The notes beneath the pieces are model-generated. The model did no database searches. It saw only the letters and a program-made list of their open reading frames with translations, and was not told the DNA's origin. Positions 5,381 through 12,367 of a stretch of 12,367 nt of DNA are shown one piece after another. Made by a program: the position numbers and the translations under genes. Location of the stretch: positions 177,581 through 189,947 of the forward strand of contig DFYY01000042.1 in NCBI GenBank assembly GCA_002383485.1, in the 5' to 3' direction. The first letter of the stretch is position 1. Each line of letters opens with the position of its first letter. This DNA comes from Bacteroidales bacterium UBA4070 (GTDB lineage: Bacteria; Bacteroidota; Bacteroidia; Bacteroidales; VadinHA17).

Positions 5381-7081
5381 CTAATTAATTACAAATTTTA
5401 CATTATCAAGTCCGTAGGTCATAGTGCCCTTGCCGGAACTGTTGGCGGTGCCAAACACGAAGGCAAGGATGCGAAGACTGTTGGGGTGACAGTATGCTCC
5501 TGCGGTTGCCGTCACCTGGTCAGCAGTATACAACCCGCTGTTGTTCGATGCCTTGAAATCCTTCAGATGCAGGCTGACATGATGCCAGTCGCCGTCAGCC
5601 ATGACATATGAGGTGGGACTATTGTAACCGTATGAATATTCACCGCTTGCGCCCCAGCCAAGAGCATCCATGGCAAAGATCTTGAACTTGATGGTGCCGT
5701 CACTCTGCTTCAGCGAGTCAGGCACAGCCATTATGTTAAGGTCAAATTCAAGATAGACCCCGTCAGGATTCGGTGTGAAGAGGGTGAACTTGTCATTGCC
5801 GGCCGCCGGACCCCAGAGGTAAATGCTCTTATTGTTGATGTCTCCATCGGTGGAGATGCTGGCATAAGTGCCTGATTCAGCGAGAACAAAGCCGCCAAAC
5901 CCGTTGTTTTGAATATGGCTGTAACGATCCACAGGGAATATGGTCTCCCAATCGTTTACCCAGAACTCTCCGGTAAAAATGAACGGTATAGTGCTCTGCA
6001 CCATGCCGTTGACAGTATAGAGCGAGATGAACCCTGCCATGTTTGCCGGCGCTGAGAGAAGCAGTTTGGTGTCGGTACGCGTCAGGATCTCTGCTTTAAC
6101 CGAGCCAACCATCACAGAGTCGACAAGATCAAAGTTGGTTCCGTCAATCACGAATGATCTCGAATCTTCAGGCAACCCCTCATCGCCTTTCTGAGGAAGG
6201 AAGAGTGAGATTGTCGGCAGGTTGATCTGGAAGGTGCCGCCTTCCACGAACCCGTCAGGTAATGTGAGTTTTATGGTGCCGGTCGTTGCTCCTGCCGGAA
6301 CGGTACAGGTTATTGATCCGTCGGCAAATGTGAATGGCGTAGCCTCCACGCTGCCGAACTCAACTTTGGTAACAACGTCAAGCATAGTCCCTGTGATTAT
6401 GACCTCGTCTCCAATATCCAGAGAGGAAATGGAAGGTGTAATCGACTCAATCACTGGAAGGGCGAGAGAAAGGACCATATCGCTCACCGATTCGGCAGGT
6501 TTAAACATCCCGTAGCTGGTCAGGTAGGTATAGAACAGTCTTATGTTGGCAGTCTGAAGTCCCACCGGCGCAATTATCTGCAGCTCAGTTGCCGTGGGTG
6601 TTCCTTCGATCTCTGCCTGGAGGCTGCCAATGAATACCGAGTCCACCTGGTCTAGCAGGTTGCCGGTGATGGTGATGATATCACCACTGCTGGCAACTGC
6701 CGGATCAAAGGCAATGATGGTTGGTATGGGCGAGGGATCAACCACAAAGTTAGTCCTGGATGTTATTACCACACCACCCTTTACCAGTTTGATCTTTGAT
6801 GTCAGAGCTCCGACCGGGACCACTGCACTTATCGAGGATGATGACTGGGACACAATCTCGCCGGCAATGCTTCCGAAGCCCACCTGTGTCACTCCGCTGA
6901 GGTCTCCACCCTGAATCATTACCGTGGAGCCCGGAGCGCCGTGTGACGGTGTGAAAGTAAACGGAATCTCATACTCAACCGGATCAATGAAAAGATCACC
7001 GGTCTCCTTGCAACCTGTCACAGCGAAAATGAGCAGCAGAATCGCAAAGGAAAGTTTTAAGAAAATATCTGATTTTTTCAT
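5381..7081 (-). CDS. Surface glycan-binding lipoprotein, four IPT/TIG domains plus C-terminal glycan-binding domain (SGBP-B-like)
   Basis: A 566-residue lipoprotein. The signal peptide is K-K-S plus a hydrophobic stretch ending A-V-T-G-C, with lipidated Cys24. Four immunoglobulin-like IPT/TIG repeats follow at about 41-115, 119-205, 209-287 and 288-370, each starting with a pattern like 'P-x-I-x-x-F-x-P' and 'G-D-x-I-x-I-x-G'. The remaining 200 residues (about 372-566) form a beta-rich domain rich in Trp, Tyr and Phe (e.g. F-W-V-N-D-W, W-G-P, D-G-D-W-H-H-V), ending in L-D-N-V-K-F-V-I-N. This matches the xyloglucan-binding type domain of Bacteroides SGBP-B proteins by layout. Its likely job is to hold polysaccharide at the outer surface for the xylanase and SusCD; xylan specificity is inferred from context. 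No enzyme motif is seen. It is last before the terminator, 12 bases after its shorter relative. Confidence 0.85.
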   Translation of the reverse strand: MKKSDIFLKLSFAILLLIFAVTGCKETGDLFIDPVEYEIPFTFTPSHGAPGSTVMIQGGDLSGVTQVGFGSIAGEIVSQSSSSISAVVPVGALTSKIKLVKGGVVITSRTNFVVDPSPIPTIIAFDPAVASSGDIITITGNLLDQVDSVFIGSLQAEIEGTPTATELQIIAPVGLQTANIRLFYTYLTSYGMFKPAESVSDMVLSLALPVIESITPSISSLDIGDEVIITGTMLDVVTKVEFGSVEATPFTFADGSITCTVPAGATTGTIKLTLPDGFVEGGTFQINLPTISLFLPQKGDEGLPEDSRSFVIDGTNFDLVDSVMVGSVKAEILTRTDTKLLLSAPANMAGFISLYTVNGMVQSTIPFIFTGEFWVNDWETIFPVDRYSHIQNNGFGGFVLAESGTYASISTDGDINNKSIYLWGPAAGNDKFTLFTPNPDGVYLEFDLNIMAVPDSLKQSDGTIKFKIFAMDALGWGASGEYSYGYNSPTSYVMADGDWHHVSLHLKDFKASNNSGLYTADQVTATAGAYCHPNSLRILAFVFGTANSSGKGTMTYGLDNVKFVIN

Positions 7082-7093
7082 TTTCGTTAGGTT

Positions 7094-8227
7094 CTAGTCA
7101 ACAATAATAAACTTGATATTATCAACGGAGATCTTTTCCCCGAAGTTGCTGCTGGTAGCCTGGGCGGGCGGCTGGATCTTGACACCGGAGATGTCTTTGA
7201 ACAATGGCAGCGGCATTTCCGGAGGGAATGTGCTCCCGTACCCTGATCCCATGTCATTGAATGGAAGAATAACTGAGTTCCATCCCTGGTTCAGGGATAG
7301 GGTTTTGCCCCACACATCCGAGCCGCGGGCGATCATGACGTTTACACTCATAGCCTTGGTCAGATGGATGTCAATGCATAGCCTTATCTTGGTCAGATCA
7401 GTGAAGGTGTCAGGCATGCCTGTGGTGTACAGATCAAGGTTGCCTCCCCAGCTGGTATTGTTGTCCTTGATGGTGAAGGTCCAGTACTTGCTCCTTGGAA
7501 ACTCACCTGTCTCCTCCACATCATTGTCAAGGTTACCATTGCTGCTTATAAAACTCGCTGCAGCATAGTTGGTAATACCGTCAAAGTTGTTGATTATGAT
7601 CTCTGTTCCGAGGATCATCGGGTAGGGTCCTGTGCTGACCCCACCGCTCTCGGTGGTGATGGCGATATTGCCGCCTGCAAATCCTGCCGGTGCAACCACC
7701 GTAAGTATCTTGTCGGATTCGATCACCATGGTGGATGAGACATCAACGTCATTGATCTTAATGACCTTCGAGAGGTGCAGTTCCTTGCCGTATAGCGATA
7801 TTACATCGCCTTCATGGGCGGCTTCGGGCACTATTGCGAAGATCACCGGGGGTGAGATTATACGAAGAGGGATCTGGGCAATGCCTTTATCGGAAAAGAG
7901 CAGGGTGACAGTTATTACATCACCGAGAGGAGATGTTGCCGGTATGGTTATCTGCAGCTGCGTGGGGGTTGCAGTGAACGGAACCGGAACGTTATCGGTG
8001 TTAAGAAGCACCTTGTAAACCTCATCGAGGCCTGTCCCGGTAATGGTTACCACATCCCCTGGCTGGGTGACCTCCTTGTCAACGGAAGTGATGCGGTTAT
8101 TCATGTCAATGACACCGGCATCCATATAGGTTTCCTTCTCCGTGCATCCTGTCACCAGCATGCCGATGAGAAACAAAACCAGCAAAATTCCTGATTTGAT
8201 ATTTATATGTTTCATTTTATAACTCAT
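7094..8227 (-). CDS. Surface glycan-binding lipoprotein, two IPT/TIG domains plus C-terminal glycan-binding domain
   Basis: A 377-residue lipoprotein with signal segment ending L-V-T-G-C (lipidated Cys28 from the first ATG). The ATG at 8215 (residue 5) is an equally good start and gives a more usual signal peptide. Two IPT/TIG domains are at about 44-125 (D-V-V-T-I-T-G-T-G-L) and 126-205 (G-D-V-I-S-L-Y-G). A C-terminal beta-sandwich of about 170 residues follows, with aromatic and Asn-rich motifs (N-N-F-D-G, Y-W-T-F, S-W-G-G-N-L) and the ending S-V-D-N-I-K-F-I-I-V-D, parallel to the end of the neighbouring 566-residue protein. The two are probably diverged paralogues with different stalk lengths. 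It takes the SusE/SusF-like position after SusD, 27 bases downstream, and likely binds the same glycan at the cell surface. No catalytic residues are recognised. Confidence 0.83.
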   Translation of the reverse strand: MSYKMKHINIKSGILLVLFLIGMLVTGCTEKETYMDAGVIDMNNRITSVDKEVTQPGDVVTITGTGLDEVYKVLLNTDNVPVPFTATPTQLQITIPATSPLGDVITVTLLFSDKGIAQIPLRIISPPVIFAIVPEAAHEGDVISLYGKELHLSKVIKINDVDVSSTMVIESDKILTVVAPAGFAGGNIAITTESGGVSTGPYPMILGTEIIINNFDGITNYAAASFISSNGNLDNDVEETGEFPRSKYWTFTIKDNNTSWGGNLDLYTTGMPDTFTDLTKIRLCIDIHLTKAMSVNVMIARGSDVWGKTLSLNQGWNSVILPFNDMGSGYGSTFPPEMPLPLFKDISGVKIQPPAQATSSNFGEKISVDNIKFIIVD

Positions 8228-8254
8228 TTTGTTTAAGTTAATCTGCCTTTGCTT

Positions 8255-10003
8255 CTAGTAGCCTGGGTTCTGAGGAAACTCGTTGGATGTAAGGTCTATC
8301 TGACCCTGCGGAATAGGCCTCAGCACATGAGTGTCCTTTATGTTTGCATAGGCAGGAATATGACCGTCATCGCTGTATGCCACCGGTGACACAAGGTTAC
8401 GTATCCTGTAGAGAAGCTGTATCTCGCCCGTTCCGGTGCGTGTTCTCACGAGATCCCACCACCGCATGTACTCTCCGCACAGCTCACGTGAGCGCTCTTC
8501 AAGAATGAAGTCGATGCCAGCATCTTTATCTGAGAGATCGGGTACCTTATTGCGCATCCTCTGGGCCGCCAGCACATTCTCTGCTGCAGAGCGGTTTGCC
8601 ATGTAGGCGGCACGGTCACGTACCACATGCAACATGGCTGCTGCATCAACGGGCCTGTCGAGATACATGGCCGCTTCGGCAGCGATGAGATAGGTCTCGG
8701 CAAACCGGTGAACGATAAAAGGCCTTACGGAAGATTCTGCAACATCCGGACGGTCAATATCGTTGAACTTACTCAGTGCCGGGTATACTGACATTGTCTG
8801 GCCGTTGTTATTGTAATACTGTGAGGGCGGGAATATCTTCACGGCCCTTGCGGCAGGCGGATTCTCAAATCCGGGCAGCCAGGCAGCAGTATCACCGAGG
8901 GCAAAGCCCGGGGCAGTGATCCCTGCCGCATCATTCAACAGCCATACGGTCTGGAAGCTCTTGAAATAACGGGTATCATCACTTCTCTCACCAAAGGTGA
9001 CATCCAGCAGGTAGTTTGTGGGCCTGATACGGTGCCACGGCCTGCCGTAAGGGATGTCGCGCGTAAGTCCGCCTACCCCCCATGCCGAGTAGTTAGGTCT
9101 GAAGAACATGAATGCTATGTTGTTTTTGCTGCTTGAGCCTGCACCTGATGGGTTTCCTGCGTCGTTGTAAAGGATGTCAGTGTTCCTTTCAACAGTGAAG
9201 ATAACTTCAGGACCGTGCTCGTTGCGAGGTTCAAAAACCTTCTCAAAATCCTGCTCCAGCTCAAGGCCGTAGCTGCCCTTGTTGTTTATCAGCTCCATGG
9301 CGTTATTATATGCCTGCTGGTAATCGGCGGCAGCACTGGCACCGGAGGTTGTTGCCCTTGTCAGGTAAACCTTGGCAAGCAGATGGGTTGCTGCTGCTGC
9401 ATCTGCCCTGCCGGGTTCCTCCTCTATGACCGGAAGGACAGTTTTGGCCTCTTCCAGATCGGAGATAATGGCAGCATATACATCAGCCACGGGATCGCGG
9501 TAAGCCTCCGTCGAAGGCTCCTGTATGAAGTCGAGGCTGAGCGGACAGGAACCGAAGGTTTGTACTATCAGGAAGTACCAGGTAGCGCGGATATATTTGG
9601 CTTCAGCAGTCACTTTTTTGACCTCTGCCTCCGGCATGCCACATTCCGGCGCAAATTTGATGACGGCATTGGCCGTATTGATTCCGGTATAACCCCAGTT
9701 CCAGAGCCCGCTGATAGCATTGTCTGCAGCCATGCCGGCCTGGTAAAGGTTGAAGTTGGCATTCCCGTCAGGGCCCTTCTGCCATTCGTCGGTACCCGAA
9801 CAGGTCGCGTTCATTGCGCTTTCACCACCATAGATATATCTCAGGTCTGAATAGGCTGACCATAGTGCCGAGTACACACCCGACTCAGTTTCAAGATACT
9901 GGGCAGTGAGTAATGATTTCGGATCTTCCTTCAGGAAATCCTCACATGAGAATGTGAAGGCAAGAACAAAAATCACTGCTATATATTTAATATTCTTCAT
10001 CAT
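8255..10003 (-). CDS. susD: SusD/RagB-type outer-membrane glycan-binding lipoprotein
   Basis: A 582-residue protein of normal family length. The signal peptide ends F-T-F-S-C, with lipidated Cys20 followed by the typical E-D-F-L. The N-terminal SusD-like helical region covers about 21-230 (TPR-type helices such as A-E-A-K-Y-I-R-A-T-W-Y-F). The C-terminal RagB/SusD domain contains R-E-L-C-G-E-Y-M-R-W-W-D-L-V-R-T and ends with L-R-P-I-P-Q-G-Q-I-D-L-T-S-N-E-F-P-Q-N-P-G-Y, both hallmark family endings. It forms the lid on the SusC channel and binds oligosaccharide for import. The sequence does not give the glycan; the linked GH10 xylanase suggests xylan. It follows SusC by 12 bases. Two consecutive Met codons (10003 and 10000) are both possible starts. 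Confidence 0.96.
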   Translation of the reverse strand: MMKNIKYIAVIFVLAFTFSCEDFLKEDPKSLLTAQYLETESGVYSALWSAYSDLRYIYGGESAMNATCSGTDEWQKGPDGNANFNLYQAGMAADNAISGLWNWGYTGINTANAVIKFAPECGMPEAEVKKVTAEAKYIRATWYFLIVQTFGSCPLSLDFIQEPSTEAYRDPVADVYAAIISDLEEAKTVLPVIEEEPGRADAAAATHLLAKVYLTRATTSGASAAADYQQAYNNAMELINNKGSYGLELEQDFEKVFEPRNEHGPEVIFTVERNTDILYNDAGNPSGAGSSSKNNIAFMFFRPNYSAWGVGGLTRDIPYGRPWHRIRPTNYLLDVTFGERSDDTRYFKSFQTVWLLNDAAGITAPGFALGDTAAWLPGFENPPAARAVKIFPPSQYYNNNGQTMSVYPALSKFNDIDRPDVAESSVRPFIVHRFAETYLIAAEAAMYLDRPVDAAAMLHVVRDRAAYMANRSAAENVLAAQRMRNKVPDLSDKDAGIDFILEERSRELCGEYMRWWDLVRTRTGTGEIQLLYRIRNLVSPVAYSDDGHIPAYANIKDTHVLRPIPQGQIDLTSNEFPQNPGY

Positions 10004-10015
10004 AATAAGTTGAAT

Positions 10016-12367
10016 TTAGAATCTTACATTTATACCAAAGATATACTTCCGTATCGGCGGGATACCCGTACCGACAACCAGTGTCCTTCCGGGCATTGCA
10101 AGAGCATCTATGTCGGAAGCAGCCGTATTTGTGGGTTCCGGATCAAGCCCGCCTGCTTTCAGGTACTCTGAGAAGAAGATGAAGGGATCGGTAACTGAAG
10201 CATAGACCCTGATGCCTGAGCTGGCACCCAGCCACTTTGTGTACCGGGGGTCGATGTTATAACCCAGGTTGATGCTTCGTACCTTGAGGAACGATCCGTC
10301 AAAATATCCCAGGACATTGGTCCTGGCTGCATTTATCGACATATCAGGTTTAGGCATGTCATTGGTGGGGTTGTCTGCTGACCAGTAGTCAACCTTCAGC
10401 TGACCGCGCCTGCCGTCAAGACGGTTCCAGTAGTTGTTCGGCATATGCAGGGTGCTGGCAATAGTGCCTCCCACGCGGAAATAACCTACAACGGAGAGGT
10501 CAAATCCCTGCCAGCCCCATGACGAGGTAAAACCTCCCATGAAGAGGGGCTGTGACGAGCCCAGCACCTTCCGGTCCTTGTCGTCTATCTTGCCGTCCGG
10601 TTCCAGTGGTCCGTCACCGTCAGGATCGAGATCTTCAAGCTTGATGTCGCCGGGCTTGGCACCGTAGGAAGCAGCCTGTACCTCTTCACCGAGCTGCCAT
10701 ATGCCCAGTTTAACATAGTCATAAATGGCGCTTGAGGGATGCCCCACAAACCAGCCGTTACCGATATCCTGCTTGATGGAGGTGTCCTGAAGAGCGGTGA
10801 TCTTCTCCCTGTTGAGGAAGATATTGGTATTCACATCCCAGAAGAAACCCTTTTCTGTCTGCGGTGAGATGATTACACCGTTAAGGACCACCTCAATTCC
10901 CTTGTTCTCGGTGGCTCCGATATTCTTCATGAATGATCCGGGAACACCCTGTGAAGGGGGAAGAGAGACACCCAGAAGAACGCCGTCGGTCTTCTGGAGG
11001 TATACGTCTACAGAACCGTTGATACGGTCATCAAGGAAACCGAAGTCAAGACCCAGATTGGTCTGCTTGGTGAACTCCCACGTCAGTTCCGTATTCGGCA
11101 GGGTAGATACATAATAGCCATAGACACCTCTGTCGTCAAAGCTGTATTTCGTCTTTGACAGTCCGCCGAGTGTGGAATATGGGTTAATGGAGGTGTTGGA
11201 TGTCTGTCCGTAGCCGGCGCGCAGCTTCAGAGTTGAGATGGTCCTGGAGTCACGGAGGAAGGACTCCTCCCTGATCTTCCATGCCAGTGCGAGTGCCGGG
11301 TAGGAGTGCCATTTCTTTCCTTCGGCCAGTCTTGAGGAACCGTCGCTTCTCCCCGTCAGTGTGATCAGGTACCTGTCCTTGAACGAGTAGTTGATCCTCC
11401 CCATGAATGAAGCCAGCGACCAGTTTGAGTAGTAGTTGCCCGAGCTGCTGGCATCTTTTGTCTCGAAGAGCCCGAAGTTGTTCCACTGGATGTAGTCTGC
11501 CGCAAGAGTGGTTCCGGTAAAGCTTGATCCGGTAGAGGTGGATTCCTGGACACTCTGCATGGCCGTGATGCCCAGCCTGTGGTCTCCACTGGCCATATCA
11601 TAAAGCAGCAGGTTCTCAATGGTATATCCCAGGTTATCGCTGTTTGAAACTGTTCCCGTGCTTTCGCTTCCCTGCCTCATATGGGTATCCTTACCCTGGT
11701 AGCTGGTATATTTAGAGGTATTGAAGTCAAACCCTAGGTTAGCCCTGTACTTCAGCCCTTTTAAAAGATCAACTTCAAGATACATGGTATTGAATGATGA
11801 ATTGCTCCGGTTTCTGTCGCCCCAGTTTGTCTGGTCGAGAAAGGTAAGCGGATTATAGGTATTGTCAGTGTCGTATGCAGGCTGTTTGTTGACTGTGCCG
11901 TCTTCATTGTACGGGACCATCAGGGGAGAGAGGGAGTATATCGGCCACATCATCTGCGTTGCCTGTGAATCCTTCGTTGTTGCTATTGAATTCATCGAGG
12001 TGATACCCAGCCTGAACCTTTTGCCGATCTGCTGGTCTATAGCCATGCGGAGGTTATACCTGCCGTACTCAATCAGCGGCAGGACGCCCGTCTCATCGTA
12101 GAAACCTCCCGATAGGGCATACTGGAACTTATCGGTTCCGCCGGAGAAGCTCAGCTCATGATTATGTGTCTGTCCGGTCTGGTACATCAGGTTCTGCCAG
12201 TCAACGTCGCGACCCAGAAGCATCGATTCAATCTCATCAGTCATGTAATTGTTATAATTGGCCACGGAACGGAACTTGATAAACTCCTCGGCATTAAAGA
12301 CATCATAGGAGCGGGCTACGGTGTTAAGCCCGTAGTAGCCGTTGTAGTTTACCTTTATGGCTCCGGC
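10016..12367 (-). CDS. susC: SusC/RagA-type TonB-dependent outer-membrane transporter, 5'-partial
   Basis: The frame is open to the right window edge, so 783 C-terminal residues are present of a family usually about 1000-1100 long. The signal peptide, carboxypeptidase-regulatory-like domain and most of the plug lie outside. The GTG at 12265 is internal: 34 further in-frame residues match the SusC plug-to-barrel region (Y-N-G-Y-Y-G-L-N, then E-E-F-I-K-F-R). Downstream are the conserved barrel entry (H-N-H-E-L-S-F-S-G-G), the region R-A-G-Y-G-Q-T-S-N, the Asp-rich loop D-L-D-P-D-G-D-G before I-D-D-K-D-R, and the terminal strand Y-I-F-G-I-N-V-R-F. It imports oligosaccharides across the outer membrane with TonB energy, as a complex with the adjacent SusD. 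It is the first visible gene of the minus-strand operon; its promoter is outside the window. Confidence 0.96.
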   Translation of the reverse strand, partial: AGAIKVNYNGYYGLNTVARSYDVFNAEEFIKFRSVANYNNYMTDEIESMLLGRDVDWQNLMYQTGQTHNHELSFSGGTDKFQYALSGGFYDETGVLPLIEYGRYNLRMAIDQQIGKRFRLGITSMNSIATTKDSQATQMMWPIYSLSPLMVPYNEDGTVNKQPAYDTDNTYNPLTFLDQTNWGDRNRSNSSFNTMYLEVDLLKGLKYRANLGFDFNTSKYTSYQGKDTHMRQGSESTGTVSNSDNLGYTIENLLLYDMASGDHRLGITAMQSVQESTSTGSSFTGTTLAADYIQWNNFGLFETKDASSSGNYYSNWSLASFMGRINYSFKDRYLITLTGRSDGSSRLAEGKKWHSYPALALAWKIREESFLRDSRTISTLKLRAGYGQTSNTSINPYSTLGGLSKTKYSFDDRGVYGYYVSTLPNTELTWEFTKQTNLGLDFGFLDDRINGSVDVYLQKTDGVLLGVSLPPSQGVPGSFMKNIGATENKGIEVVLNGVIISPQTEKGFFWDVNTNIFLNREKITALQDTSIKQDIGNGWFVGHPSSAIYDYVKLGIWQLGEEVQAASYGAKPGDIKLEDLDPDGDGPLEPDGKIDDKDRKVLGSSQPLFMGGFTSSWGWQGFDLSVVGYFRVGGTIASTLHMPNNYWNRLDGRRGQLKVDYWSADNPTNDMPKPDMSINAARTNVLGYFDGSFLKVRSINLGYNIDPRYTKWLGASSGIRVYASVTDPFIFFSEYLKAGGLDPEPTNTAASDIDALAMPGRTLVVGTGIPPIRKYIFGINVRF

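Noticed and set aside
9215..9850. Open frame of 211 codons on the plus strand inside susD
   Set aside because: The minus strand has continuous SusD homology through this stretch; the plus frame is a compositional by-product.
12263..12265. GTG at 12265 as the true start of the SusC gene
   Set aside because: The frame stays open to the window edge and the extra 34 residues match the SusC plug region, so the gene is simply cut by the window.

Overview
This 12.4 kb window looks like part of a Bacteroidota genome, probably an anaerobic Bacteroidales/Marinilabiliales-type organism. The evidence is a SusC/SusD pair, several lipoproteins with glycan-binding architecture, A-rich leaders without strong Shine-Dalgarno sites, and a TAnnTTTG-type promoter box. 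Base composition appears moderate. No tRNA, rRNA, CRISPR array, transposase or phage gene is visible. Coding is nearly continuous, and no gene-free stretch exceeds about 100 bases.

Right two thirds, minus strand, read from 12367 down to 5381: a xylan-type polysaccharide utilization locus. It runs from a SusC-type TonB-dependent transporter (5' end cut by the window) to a SusD-type lipoprotein and then two surface glycan-binding lipoproteins built from IPT/TIG domains plus a C-terminal glycan-binding domain. These four genes are 12-27 bases apart and end at a clear Rho-independent terminator (5333-5363). Just past it, overlapping the terminator, is a good match to a Bacteroidota promoter. It precedes a GH10 endo-xylanase lipoprotein.

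Middle, minus strand, 5288 down to 1935: the xylanase is followed after a single base by a corrinoid-binding protein. Next come a methyltetrahydrofolate:corrinoid methyltransferase and a stand-alone methionine-synthase-type (MetH) AdoMet reactivation domain. The last two genes appear to overlap by four bases (CTGA) if a CTG start is used. These three genes correspond to the folate, cobalamin and reactivation modules of MetH, each as a separate protein. The homocysteine module, or any other substrate-specific methyltransferase, is absent. The tight linkage of a one-carbon corrinoid system to a xylanase is the most unusual feature here. One speculative reading is that methyl groups from 4-O-methyl-glucuronoxylan, or other plant methoxyl groups, are salvaged into tetrahydrofolate.

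Left end, plus strand, 1-1905: an exported SGNH esterase of the sialate O-acetylesterase family, convergent with the rest. In this setting it more likely deacetylates xylan than sialic acid. Its 3' end and stop codon lie inside a small heptanucleotide repeat.

Proposed joint role: surface proteins bind and cut acetylated (glucurono)xylan, the SusCD pair imports oligosaccharides, and the esterase removes acetyl groups. The corrinoid genes may process methyl groups, but their substrate is not shown by the sequence.
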